Below, one piece after another: positions 42,346 to 50,864 of a stretch of 64,000 nt of DNA. The stretch is taken from contig CAVRGG010000006.1 of assembly GCA_963720695.1 (NCBI GenBank), positions 62,001 through 126,000 of the forward strand, given 5' to 3'. This DNA is from UBA668 sp963720695. Lineage in GTDB: Bacteria > Actinomycetota > Acidimicrobiia > Acidimicrobiales > Ilumatobacteraceae. The notes beneath the pieces are model-generated. The model ran no database searches, had not been told where the DNA came from, and was given only the letters and a program-made list of their open reading frames with translations. How positions within the stretch are numbered: position 1 is the stretch's first letter; each line of letters starts with the position of its first letter. Made by a program: the position numbers and the translations under genes.

Positions 42346-44208
42346 ATGCGTATGGGTCCACACATGATGATGCCGGGGGACGCCGACGCGGTGAAGGGGG
42401 TCAAGCTGCAACGCAGTTCCCTGCGCCGGGCCTGGCACTTCGCCCACCCGTATCGCCGGACGATCGTCATCTTCCTGGTGTCGATCGTGGCGTCGGCCCT
42501 CATCGGTCTGGTGCCCCCGTTCGCGTTCCGGCGCATCCTCGACGTCGCCATCCCGCAGTCCGATCGTGGGGCGATCAACGTGCTCGCCGCGATCGTGGTC
42601 GGTGCCGCCCTCGCCGATGCCGGACTCGCCATCGTCCAGCGGTGGTGCAGTGCCCGGATCGGTGAAGGACTCATCTACGACCTGAGGGTCGCGTTGTTCG
42701 CCAAGGTCCAGAGGATGCCGATCGCGTTCTTCACCCGTACGCAGACGGGCGCACTCACCAGTCGCCTCAACAACGACGTGGTCGGGGCCCAGACCGCGGT
42801 CACCAGCACACTCGGCAGCGTCGTCAGCAACATCGTGGTCCTGATCACCACGCTCGGGGCCATGGCTGCGCTCGAGTGGCGTCTGACCCTGCTCGCTCTC
42901 ATCGTCCTGCCGGTCTTCGTCATCCCGGCGAAGCGGGTCGGGCGGCGCCTGCAGGACATCTCCCGCGAGAACATGGCCACGAACGCCGAGATGAACAACC
43001 AGATGGCCGAGCGGTTCAACGTCGCCGGGGCGTTGCTGGTCAAGTTGTTCGGTCGTCAGCACGACGAGGTCACCATGTTCTCGGGCCGCGCCGCGAGGGT
43101 GCGCGACACGGGCATCAAGTCGGCGATGTACGGCCGCGTGTTCTTCGTCGCGCTCGGTCTGGTCGGCGCACTGGGTGCGGCCGCCATCTATGGCGTGGGC
43201 GCTCACCTCGTGGTCAGCGGCAACATCTCCACCGGCACCCTGGTCGCGCTGGCGGCGCTGGTCACTCGCGTGTACCAACCGCTCACCGGCCTCACGAACG
43301 CTCGTGTCGACCTGATGACGGCGATGGTGAGCTTCGAGCGGGTGTTCGAGGTGCTCGACGCACCGGAGTTCGTCACCGACCGGCCGGGCGCCGTCGACCT
43401 CGTGGATCCCGTCGGTCGCGTGGAGTTCCGCGACGTCTGGTTCCGCTACCCAGCGGGCGCGGACGTCACGGTGCGATCGTTGGAGGCGCCGTCGACGGTG
43501 GTCGGCGCCGATCCGGATCGCGACGTGTTGCAGGGTGTCTCGATGGTGGTGGAACCCGGTGAGACCGTGGCCCTCGTCGGCTCGTCCGGTTCGGGCAAGA
43601 CCACCATGTCCGGTCTCATCCCGCGCCTCTACGACGTCACCGGCGGTGTGGTGTCGGTCGACGGCCACGACGTGCGCGACCTCACCCAGGACAGCCTGCG
43701 CGAGGCCATCGGTGTGGTCAGCCAGGACCCACACCTGTTCCACGAATCCATCGGTGCCAACCTGCGGTACGCGAAGCCCGACGCCACGGTGGCCGAGCTC
43801 GACGCGGCGTGTCGCGGCGCGCGCATCTTCGACACCATCGCCGACCTGCCCGACGGGTACGACACGGTGGTGGGTGAACGCGGGTACCGGCTCTCCGGCG
43901 GCGAGAAGCAGCGGCTGGCCATCGCCCGGCTGCTCCTCAAGAACCCTGCGGTGATCATCCTCGACGAGGCCACCAGCCACCTCGACAACGAGAACGAGGC
44001 GCACGTGCAGGCCGCGCTCGAGGAAGCCCTGAAGGGTCGCACGGCCGTCGTCATCGCCCACCGACTCTCGACGATCCGCGACGCGGACCGCATCGTGGTG
44101 CTCGACGAAGGTCGCATCGTCGAGCAGGGCACGCACGACGAGTTGATGCGCCGCGACGGGGTCTATGCCGCTCAGGTGCGCGCGGGAGAGACAACGATCG
44201 GTGTCTGA
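42346..44208 (+). CDS. ABC transporter, fused permease and ATP-binding exporter
   Basis: A 620-residue half-transporter of the MsbA/LmrA type. Residues 25-345 hold six membrane helices ('IVIFLVSIVASALIGLVPPF' first). The nucleotide domain shows Walker A 'LVGSSGSGKTTMSGL' near 415, Q-loop 'GVVSQDPHLFHESI', signature 'YRLSGGEKQRLAIARLL', Walker B 'VIILDEATSHLD' and H-loop 'VIAHRLSTI'. Exporters of this type pump lipids or drugs as dimers. A short insert (about 385-395, after 'FRYPAGADVTV') precedes the A-loop part of the ATPase domain. It has no partner gene, so a homodimer is likely. TATCCT before the ATG supports the start. Confidence 0.9.
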   Translation: MRMGPHMMMPGDADAVKGVKLQRSSLRRAWHFAHPYRRTIVIFLVSIVASALIGLVPPFAFRRILDVAIPQSDRGAINVLAAIVVGAALADAGLAIVQRWCSARIGEGLIYDLRVALFAKVQRMPIAFFTRTQTGALTSRLNNDVVGAQTAVTSTLGSVVSNIVVLITTLGAMAALEWRLTLLALIVLPVFVIPAKRVGRRLQDISRENMATNAEMNNQMAERFNVAGALLVKLFGRQHDEVTMFSGRAARVRDTGIKSAMYGRVFFVALGLVGALGAAAIYGVGAHLVVSGNISTGTLVALAALVTRVYQPLTGLTNARVDLMTAMVSFERVFEVLDAPEFVTDRPGAVDLVDPVGRVEFRDVWFRYPAGADVTVRSLEAPSTVVGADPDRDVLQGVSMVVEPGETVALVGSSGSGKTTMSGLIPRLYDVTGGVVSVDGHDVRDLTQDSLREAIGVVSQDPHLFHESIGANLRYAKPDATVAELDAACRGARIFDTIADLPDGYDTVVGERGYRLSGGEKQRLAIARLLLKNPAVIILDEATSHLDNENEAHVQAALEEALKGRTAVVIAHRLSTIRDADRIVVLDEGRIVEQGTHDELMRRDGVYAAQVRAGETTIGV

Positions 44209-44253
44209 CCTGGTGGTTCGTGGCATCCGCGAACCCTGTCACACCCCCTCGCC

Positions 44254-45510
44254 ATGATGGTCGGTATGGAATCCGTTCTCGTCGTCCTCCTCGTGGTGGC
44301 CCTTGCGGTCATCGCGTGGCTGATCGCGAACCGCCGTGCGGTCCCGGTGGCGCCTCCCACCGCCGGGGTCTCGGAGTGGTCGCCGCAGATCATGCACGAG
44401 GCCGTCGCCGCGGCGGTGTCGCAGGCCAACGAACGGGCCAACGCCGAGCGCGACCGGGCCGTGCAGGCAGCGGTGGAGCAGGCGGTGCTGTTCACTCGCG
44501 AGCAGTTGGGTGCCGCCACGCAGGCCGCCGACGCCTCGCTCGCCGGGCGCCAGCAGCTCATCGATCAGAAGCTCGGCGAGGTGCAGACCGGCGTACAGAC
44601 CGACATCGATCGGCTCTCGCAGTTGGTCCAGCAACTCGGCGATGCGACGAGCGAACGGTTCGGCCAGGTCGATCGCTCGCTCCAGGTCCACACCGAGATC
44701 ACCCAGTCCCTCGGTGCCACGGCCAACAGCCTTCGTGAGGCGCTCGCCTCCTCGAACGCCCGCGGTCAATGGGGTGAGCGCATGGCCGAGGACGTGCTGC
44801 GCCTCGCCGGCATGCAGGAGAAGGTCAACTACGTCAAGCGCACCGGGCTGTCGGGCGAAGGGTCCGGTATCCCCGATTTCACCTTCCTCCTGCCGAAGGG
44901 CCACGTCCTGTTCATGGACGTCAAGTTCCCGATGGCGTCGTATCTCAAGTACCTCGAGGCCACCACCGAGGCCGAGCGGTCGGCGCACCGCGCCACCTTC
45001 GTCCGCGACGTCCGTGCTCGGGTCCGCGAGTTGTCCAAGCGGGAATATGCCACCGTCGACGCCCGCCCCACGGTCCAGAACGTGCTGCTGTTCGTGCCCA
45101 ACGAGAGCCTCGCCTCGTTCATCCACGAATCCGACGACACGCTGTTGGAGGACGCCATGCGCCAACACATCGTCATCTGTTCGCCGCTCACTCTCTTCGC
45201 ATTTCTCGGCGTCATCCGTCAGGCGTTCGACAACTTCATGATCGAGCAGACGAGTCACGAGATCCTCGGCCTGTTGGGCAAGTTCGGCCAGCAGTGGGGC
45301 AAGTACGCCGAACAGGTCGACAAGGTGAAGCGACAGTTCGACCAGGTCAATCGGTCCTTCGACGATCTCGCCACCACCCGCCGGCGTGCGCTGGAGCGCC
45401 CGCTCACGGCCATCGACGACCTACGGCGCAGCCAGGCCCTGCCGATCGACGGCGAGCTGTTCACGGTGGAGTCGCCCGAGCTCGACAACGTCCGAGAGCT
45501 CGGCGCCTGA
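44254..45510 (+). CDS. rmuC: RmuC family protein
   Basis: A 418-residue protein. An N-terminal membrane helix ('VLVVLLVVALAVIAWLI') is followed by a coiled coil (about 45-155) and the RmuC nuclease-like core with 'ARGQWGERMAEDVLRLAGM', 'GIPDFTFLLPKGHVLFMDVK' and 'FVPNESLASF'. RmuC limits recombination at inverted repeats and is thought to be a PD-(D/E)XK-type nuclease, and 'PDFTF...DVKFP' provides the acidic residues. The start could also be the ATG at 44266. It stands alone on the plus strand, 45 bases after the ABC exporter. Confidence 0.9.
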   Translation: MMVGMESVLVVLLVVALAVIAWLIANRRAVPVAPPTAGVSEWSPQIMHEAVAAAVSQANERANAERDRAVQAAVEQAVLFTREQLGAATQAADASLAGRQQLIDQKLGEVQTGVQTDIDRLSQLVQQLGDATSERFGQVDRSLQVHTEITQSLGATANSLREALASSNARGQWGERMAEDVLRLAGMQEKVNYVKRTGLSGEGSGIPDFTFLLPKGHVLFMDVKFPMASYLKYLEATTEAERSAHRATFVRDVRARVRELSKREYATVDARPTVQNVLLFVPNESLASFIHESDDTLLEDAMRQHIVICSPLTLFAFLGVIRQAFDNFMIEQTSHEILGLLGKFGQQWGKYAEQVDKVKRQFDQVNRSFDDLATTRRRALERPLTAIDDLRRSQALPIDGELFTVESPELDNVRELGA

Positions 45511-45553
45511 CGCCGACGCGGCGACGACCAGCAGCGCCGTAACCTCTGCCGAG

Positions 45554-46165
45554 ATGACTGCCCCCGTGCCGCTGCAACCGAACCAAGCCGACCTGGCCGA
45601 CCTCGCAGCGGTGCGCAGCGTGCTCGGCGCCGCGTTCGCCGACGACCCGATGTTCCAGTGGGTGTTCTCGGACGGCGCCACCCGAGCGCACGGCTGCGCA
45701 GGCTGGCTGGGGCTGTTCGTCGAGGCGTTCGCGGCCCACGGCACGATCGACGTCGTGCGCGACGACGGTCGCATCGTCGGCGTCGCGCTGTGGCGGCTCG
45801 ACGATCGGTCCGTCGTGTTCCCCGACCTCCCGAGCGTGGGTGGGATGCTCGCCGCGCTGCTCGGCCCGGAGCGGGCCGCCGTGGTCGGCGCCGGGCTCGG
45901 TGCCTTCGCCGAGAACAAGCCGGCGCCGCCGTTCCACTACCTGCAGTTCCTGGCGGTGCATCCGCAGCATCAGGGCGCGGGCCATGGCCGACAACTGGTC
46001 GCCGCCGGGCAGGCGAGGGCGACGCACGCCGGGGTGGGGATCTACCTGGAGAGCACGAACCCGGCGAACCTCGCGTTCTACCGATCGCTGGGTCTCGGGC
46101 AGTTGGGCGAGTTCACGCTGCAGCCGGACGGTCCCAGGGCGTACCGGTTGTGGTGGTCCCCGTGA
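45554..46165 (+). CDS. GNAT family N-acetyltransferase
   Basis: A 203-residue acetyltransferase. The acetyl-CoA loop is seen in 'LAVHPQHQGAGHGRQLV' (R/Q-x-x-G-x-G/A pattern) and the C-terminal part contains 'YLESTNPANLAFYRSLG'. The N-terminal 90 residues match the actinobacterial pattern 'AFADDPMFQWVF'. The substrate is unknown. ATG at 45554 has TAACCT eight bases upstream. Its stop overlaps the xseA GTG (GTGA), linking it to the exonuclease VII operon. Confidence 0.85.
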   Translation: MTAPVPLQPNQADLADLAAVRSVLGAAFADDPMFQWVFSDGATRAHGCAGWLGLFVEAFAAHGTIDVVRDDGRIVGVALWRLDDRSVVFPDLPSVGGMLAALLGPERAAVVGAGLGAFAENKPAPPFHYLQFLAVHPQHQGAGHGRQLVAAGQARATHAGVGIYLESTNPANLAFYRSLGLGQLGEFTLQPDGPRAYRLWWSP

Positions 46166-47490
46166 GCCAGCCGATGCTCGACCTCGATCTCGACGACGGC
46201 GGCGTCCCGACGTACTCGGTGGGCGAGTTGGCCGAGGCGATCAACGGCGCACTGCGTCGCCGCTTCGACGACGGCGTGTGGGTTCGCGGCGAGATCCAGG
46301 GCTGGAACGAGCGCGGACAGCACGCCTACTTCCGCCTGGTGGAGGACAGTGGCGACGGCAAGGCGGTCGTGAACGTGCAGTTCTTCGCCAACAGCCGGGC
46401 GCGCCTACGCCCTCTGCTGATGAAGAACCGGCTCCACCTGGCCGACGGTCTCAAGGTCCGCATCTTCGGCCACCTCGACTTCTTCGCCCCGTCGGGTCAA
46501 CTCGGTCTGAAGATGAGCGGCATCGACCCACGCTTCACACTCGGCGAGCTCGCGCTGCAGCGCGACGAGGTCGTGCGCCGACTCACCGAGGCCGGCCTGC
46601 TGGATCGCAACAAGCGTCGCCCGCTGGCGGTGGCACCGTTGAGGGTCGGGGTGGTCACGAGCACCGCCAGCGCGGCGTGGGCCGACTTCATGCACGAGAT
46701 CGAGCGCAGCGGACTCGCCTTCCAGTTGCGCGTGCTCGACGTGCGGGTCCAGGGCGAGTGGGCGGTCACCGAGGTCACGGCGGGGGTGCGGACGCTCGCC
46801 CGCCACGCCGATCTCGATGCCGTCGTGCTCATTCGTGGCGGCGGGAGTCGCAGCGAACTGGCCACGTTCGACCACGAGGCCATCGCCACTGCGATCGCCA
46901 CGTCGGCGTTGCCGGTGTTCACCGGGCTCGGCCACGAGATCGATCGCAGCGTGGCCGACGAGGTGGCTCACACGGCCCTGAAGACTCCCACCGCGTGCGC
47001 CGCGTCGCTCGTCGAGCACGTGCTCGCCTTTCGGCAACGAACCGAGACGGCATGGGCCGCGATCGAACGCGTCGCCGAACGTTCGGTGCAGACGGCGACC
47101 ACCGACCTTGCCGAGCTCTCCCAGGGCATTCGACACCGAGTCGTCGCCGCGGTCGACCGTGGCGAAGAACGCCTCGCCCAGCGCGCCCAGCGGGTACGCA
47201 CCGGTGCCGGCCGGGTCATCGACCGTGCCGACGTCCGCCTCCGGTCCGCGTCGGCCGCCGTCCGCCGCGCCCCCCAGCGGCTCGATCCGGAGGTGCGCCA
47301 CCTCGATGCCGTCGCCGAGCGCGTCCGACTGCTGGACCCCGTGAACACGATGGCTCGCGGCTGGAGCATCACCCGGACGGTCGACGGTCGAACGGTTCGC
47401 GCCGCCGACGAGTTGCTGCCCGGCGACCAGATCGTCACTACCTTTGCCAGTGGCACGGCGACCAGCCGTGTGGAGGAGACCCAGCCATGA
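46162..47490 (+). CDS. xseA: Exodeoxyribonuclease VII large subunit
   Basis: A 442-residue protein. An OB-fold N-terminal domain ('TYSVGELAEAINGALRRRFD', 'VWVRGEIQGW') is followed by the nuclease domain with 'LRVGVVTSTASAAWADFMHE', 'VLIRGGGSRSELATFDHE' and 'FTGLGHEIDRSVADEVAH', then a coiled-coil C-terminal region and a 'PVNTMARGWSIT' tail. It digests single-stranded DNA from both ends with XseB. Start GTG at 46162 overlaps the acetyltransferase stop, and its stop overlaps the xseB start (ATGA). Confidence 0.95.
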   Translation: MSQPMLDLDLDDGGVPTYSVGELAEAINGALRRRFDDGVWVRGEIQGWNERGQHAYFRLVEDSGDGKAVVNVQFFANSRARLRPLLMKNRLHLADGLKVRIFGHLDFFAPSGQLGLKMSGIDPRFTLGELALQRDEVVRRLTEAGLLDRNKRRPLAVAPLRVGVVTSTASAAWADFMHEIERSGLAFQLRVLDVRVQGEWAVTEVTAGVRTLARHADLDAVVLIRGGGSRSELATFDHEAIATAIATSALPVFTGLGHEIDRSVADEVAHTALKTPTACAASLVEHVLAFRQRTETAWAAIERVAERSVQTATTDLAELSQGIRHRVVAAVDRGEERLAQRAQRVRTGAGRVIDRADVRLRSASAAVRRAPQRLDPEVRHLDAVAERVRLLDPVNTMARGWSITRTVDGRTVRAADELLPGDQIVTTFASGTATSRVEETQP

Positions 47491-47696
47491 CCGAACCTGT
47501 CGCCGCCGGCTACGCAGAAGCCCTCGAGGAACTCGAGACCATCCTGGGGCAGCTCGAGCGCAGTGATGTCGATGTCGACGTGCTCGCCGCCCAGGTGCAA
47601 CGAGCAGCGGCGCTCATCGCCTTCTGTCGCGACCGCATCGGCAACGCCCGGCTGCAGATCGAACAGGTCGTCGCCGACCTCGGCCCCGAGAGCTGA
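47487..47696 (+). CDS. xseB: Exodeoxyribonuclease VII small subunit
   Basis: A 69-residue helical protein with the family pattern 'GYAEALEELETILGQLERSD' and 'LAAQVQRAAALIAFCRDRI'. Several XseB chains wrap around one XseA. The ATG overlaps the xseA stop. The length is normal. Confidence 0.93.
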   Translation: MTEPVAAGYAEALEELETILGQLERSDVDVDVLAAQVQRAAALIAFCRDRIGNARLQIEQVVADLGPES

Positions 47697-47775
47697 ACCG
47701 ACACCTGCCGCCGTCGACCGCCGACTGCCAGCGCCGACCGTCGACCGCCGACCGCCAAGGACAGGCGTTTCCCCC

Positions 47776-47781
47776 TAGCCT
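47776..47781 (+). promoter_or_regulatory. -10 box for leaderless polyprenyl synthase gene
   Basis: TAGCCT six bases before the GTG start at 47788. The gap before it holds imperfect repeats of gtcgaccgccgac. Confidence 0.45.
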
Positions 47782-47787
47782 GCCCTC

Positions 47788-48853
47788 GTGACCACGCCGG
47801 CCGTTCCGACTTCGCTCGTCGCCATCGCTGCTCGTGTGGAGGACCGGCTGCGAGCGGTGCTCGAACCAGAGGTCGCCCGCTGGTCGGAGTTCGACGAGGA
47901 TCTCGCCGAACCTCTGAACGAGATCGGCCGTCTGGTCCTCGTGGGTGGCAAGCGGCTCCGTCCTGCGTTCTGCCACTGGGGCTTCGTCGGCGCCGGCGGC
48001 GACCCCGACGACCCGATGGTCACCAACGCCGGAGCGGCGTTCGAGTTGATGCATGCGTTCGCGTTGTTCCACGACGATGTCATGGACGATGCCGCGAGCC
48101 GTCGAGGCGAACCCACGACGCACACCGTGTTCGCCCAGCACCACCGCGACCACGGGTGGGCCGGCGAGGACCGCCGGTTCGGGGAGGGCGTGGCGATCCT
48201 GGTCGGCGACCTCGCGTTCGTCTATGCCGATCAGCTGATGGCCGGCGCATCCGCCGCCGCCTGGTCGATCTGGAACGAGCTGCGCATCGAGCTCAACGTC
48301 GGACAGGTGCTCGACATCGTGGGCGGGGTGCGCAACGAGCGCCGCCGCCACAAGGCCGAACGGATCTGCCGCTACAAGAGCGGGAAGTACACCATCGAGC
48401 GTCCCCTGCACCTCGGTGCGGTGCTCGCCGCCCCGGATCGTGCCCAGGAACTGCTGCCCGCGCTCGAGCGCGTACGGCTTGCCGTTGGGCGACGCGTTCC
48501 AGATGCGCGACGACGTCATGGGCGCGTTCGGTGATGCCGCGGTGACGGGAAAGCCCGTCGGTGGCGATCTTCGCGAAGGCAAGCCCACCCCGCTGATGGC
48601 GCGTGCCGTCGAGGCCGCGACGTCCGCCCAGGCGGACGTGCTGGCGCTGGTCGGGACGGTGCATCTCACCGACGCCGATGTGGCACGGGTGCAACAGGTG
48701 ATCGTCGAGACCGGAGCCCTCGCCGACCTGGAGACCACCATCGCCCGTCTCGCCGAGGAGGCGGTCGCTGCGATCGAGGTCGCACCGATCACGGCCGAGG
48801 CGCGTGACGAACTGGTCGCGATGGCGGCGTACGTCAGCCAGCGAACGGTCTGA
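47788..48853 (+). pseudogene. Polyprenyl (isoprenyl) diphosphate synthase, frameshifted
   Basis: The first frame (to 48469) carries the prenyl synthase motifs 'GGKRLRPAFC' and the first Asp-rich motif 'FHDDVMDDAASRRG'. The second frame (to 48853) carries the second motif 'LPLGDAFQMRDDVMGAFGD'. One extra base in the CGCG at 48469-48472 breaks the frame. Deleting it joins the parts as 'LPALERYGLPLGDAF', giving a normal protein of about 354 residues. The product would make C15-C40 or longer prenyl diphosphates for quinones or cell-wall carriers. Either a real recent pseudogene or a base-call error. Its stop is three bases before the end of a converging hydrolase gene. Confidence 0.75.
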
Positions 48854-48855
48854 CG

Positions 48856-49503
48856 TCAGACGGTCGCGTAGGCGGCCAGCGCTCGCTCGAGCGTGTTCTC
48901 GGCGACGCCGACCTCGCCGAGCACGGCCTCCAGCCACGGCGGCCGCACGATCGTGTTCACCGTGATCGGGTCGTCGAGGCCGGAGTGCTCCAGCGCCAGA
49001 CGGGCGAAGACCTGGGCGTAGTCGCGCGGCCGGAGGTCCTTGGAGAGCTCGAGCAAGGCATACGGATCGGGCGGGGTGGGAGCTGGTTCGAGCACGACGA
49101 AGCTGCTCGACGCAGGACCGGTCGCGCCGCCCCACAGGCCGGGTCCGTCGCAGAGCACCGCACCCCTCACATGCTCCGGGCGCGCACCGGCGAGCATCAG
49201 CGCCACGTAGGCGCCCAGGCCGCGGCCGACCACGGTGACCTCGCCGAGGTGGGCAAGGGCAGCGTCAGCGTCCGCCAGCAACATCTCGGCCGAGTACCCG
49301 CCGCCGACGGGCACCGTCGACGCGCCGTGGCCGGTGAAATCGAGCGCGGCGACGGGTCCGGGCCAGCCGAGTGCCCAGTCGGGAACGGTGTCGGGGGACT
49401 GCTCGCCGAGTCCGTGCAGCAGCAGGAGCGTGCGGCCCTGCCCGGGACGCAGCTCATGGAGCGCGAGTTGGATGTGGTTGTGGGTGAGGAACACCGTGCT
49501 CAT
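48856..49503 (-). CDS. Alpha/beta hydrolase
   Basis: A 215-residue alpha/beta hydrolase. It has the oxyanion region 'LLLLHGLGEQSPDT', 'ALDFTGHGAST' and the nucleophile region 'VVGRGLGAYVAL', where the usual Ser of G-x-S-x-G is replaced by Gly (G-R-G-L-G). The catalytic Ser therefore seems absent and activity is doubtful. The protein is short for the family. The start overlaps the stop of the upstream hydrolase (ATGA), so the two are coupled, perhaps as a heteromeric or duplicated pair. Confidence 0.7.
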   Translation of the reverse strand: MSTVFLTHNHIQLALHELRPGQGRTLLLLHGLGEQSPDTVPDWALGWPGPVAALDFTGHGASTVPVGGGYSAEMLLADADAALAHLGEVTVVGRGLGAYVALMLAGARPEHVRGAVLCDGPGLWGGATGPASSSFVVLEPAPTPPDPYALLELSKDLRPRDYAQVFARLALEHSGLDDPITVNTIVRPPWLEAVLGEVGVAENTLERALAAYATV

Positions 49504-50411
49504 CGGGTTCCTCCGAGGAAGTCCAGGACGAGGCCGGCGACGAGCTCGGGTTGTTCGATGTGGACGAAGTGGCCCGAGTCGGCGAGCACCTCCAAGCGGC
49601 CGGTGGCCGGCACGAAGGGTTCGATCTGGTGGGGCAGCGTGCCCCAGCCCATCGGCTCCTGCTGACCGGCGAGCACACCCAGGAACGGCATGCCGAGGCC
49701 GGGCATCCGAGATGCGGTCCACTCCGGGCGCCACGGCCCGAACCCGCCGAATCGCATCGACGGGTCGAGCTTCCAGCGCCAACCGTCGGGGTCCTGTCGG
49801 GCGCCCACCGTGACCAGGAAACACAACCACTCGAACGACAGGCGGGGATTCATCTTCCCGCGCCGGCGAGCGAGCTCCTCCAGCGTGCCCGCACGGCGAG
49901 TTGCTTCGGCCGTCTTGCGGCGGTGGTCCAACCAGCCGCCGATGTCGCTGCCGATCATCCGCGTGCGCTCGTGTTCGGCGACGTCACTCATCGGACGCCT
50001 CGACGGCAGTCCGTCGAGGTTGACGAGGTGGCTGAATCGGAACGGCTGAGCGTCGGCGAGCTGGATCATGAGCGCGCCGCCCTTGCTGTGGCCGAGGACC
50101 GGTGCCGGACGGCTGGTGATCCGGGACATCACGCCGATCGCATCACGGATGTCGGCATCCCAGCCGTAGAGCGCGGCGTGTTCGCTGTCGCCGTGCCCGC
50201 GCTGGTCCCACGCGATCGCTCGCCACCCGGCCCTCGCCAGCCGGGGCGCGAACTCGGAGTAGGTGAGCGCGAAATCGGATCCGCCGTGGACGAGGAAGAG
50301 TGGGTCTGCTCGCTCGTCACCCCACTCGTGGACGGCGATCCGCACGCCCGCGACGTCGAGGTCGTACTCGCGATCGGGCGCTGCTGCCCCCGGGAACTGC
50401 GCCGTCGTCAT
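49500..50411 (-). CDS. Alpha/beta hydrolase
   Basis: A 303-residue alpha/beta hydrolase with 'LFLVHGGSDFALTYSEFAP', 'IAWDQRGHGDSEH', the nucleophile in 'PVLGHSKGGALMI' and a C-terminal 'LADSGHFVHIEQPE' supplying the His. Such enzymes hydrolyse esters, lactones or epoxides. The substrate is not evident. TAGCCT stands seven bases before the ATG at 50411 (leaderless layout). It overlaps a second, smaller hydrolase that has lost the serine. The LysM gene is divergent. Confidence 0.85.
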   Translation of the reverse strand: MTTAQFPGAAAPDREYDLDVAGVRIAVHEWGDERADPLFLVHGGSDFALTYSEFAPRLARAGWRAIAWDQRGHGDSEHAALYGWDADIRDAIGVMSRITSRPAPVLGHSKGGALMIQLADAQPFRFSHLVNLDGLPSRRPMSDVAEHERTRMIGSDIGGWLDHRRKTAEATRRAGTLEELARRRGKMNPRLSFEWLCFLVTVGARQDPDGWRWKLDPSMRFGGFGPWRPEWTASRMPGLGMPFLGVLAGQQEPMGWGTLPHQIEPFVPATGRLEVLADSGHFVHIEQPELVAGLVLDFLGGTR

Positions 50412-50455
50412 GTCGGGGAGGCTACGTGCCAGTGGGCAACCCCGCCGAACCCGCC

Positions 50456-50461
50456 TATGCT
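50456..50461 (+). promoter_or_regulatory. -10 box deciding the LysM lipoprotein start
   Basis: TATGCT lies exactly seven bases before GTG at 50469. The in-frame ATG at 50457 falls inside this box, so the GTG is the more likely start. Confidence 0.5.
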
Positions 50462-50468
50462 CCCGCCC

Positions 50469-50822
50469 GTGAGAGCAGCCCGACTCGCAGCGTTGGCGGT
50501 GGCATCGGTGGCGATGCCCTTGCTCGCGGCCGCATGTGGTGACGACGGTGGCACCGCCGGCACGCTGCCCCCGTTGCTGACCACCACCACGACGACCACC
50601 GTGGTCGTGACGACGACGACGGTCGTCACCTACTACGTGGTGCAGTCGGGCGACACGCTCAGCAAGATCGCCAATCGGTTCGGCGTCGACCAGGCCGAGC
50701 TGATGGCGCTCAATCACATCACGAACCCGGATCACATCGAGAAGGGTCAGCAACTGCAGATCCCGCCACCCAAACAGGTGCTCGACACGTTGCCGCCGAC
50801 CACCACCACCTCCGCACCCTGA
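50469..50822 (+). CDS. LysM domain lipoprotein
   Basis: A 117-residue lipoprotein (lipobox 'PLLAAACG'). A Thr/Val tract of about 20 residues leads to one LysM domain ('YYVVQSGDTLSKIANRFGVD' and 'HIEKGQQLQIPPPK'). LysM binds peptidoglycan sugars, so the protein is probably a surface protein attached to the wall. The tail is again Thr/Pro-rich. The CAP-domain secreted protein gene follows 42 bases later on the same strand. Confidence 0.9.
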   Translation: MRAARLAALAVASVAMPLLAAACGDDGGTAGTLPPLLTTTTTTTVVVTTTTVVTYYVVQSGDTLSKIANRFGVDQAELMALNHITNPDHIEKGQQLQIPPPKQVLDTLPPTTTTSAP

Positions 50823-50864
50823 TCCTTCGTCAAGTCCGCCACTGGTGGTGCCGATGACCCTGTG

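Noticed and set aside
42235..44226. A 663-codon minus-strand open frame
   Set aside because: Antisense of the ABC exporter, whose Walker and signature motifs are all on the plus strand.
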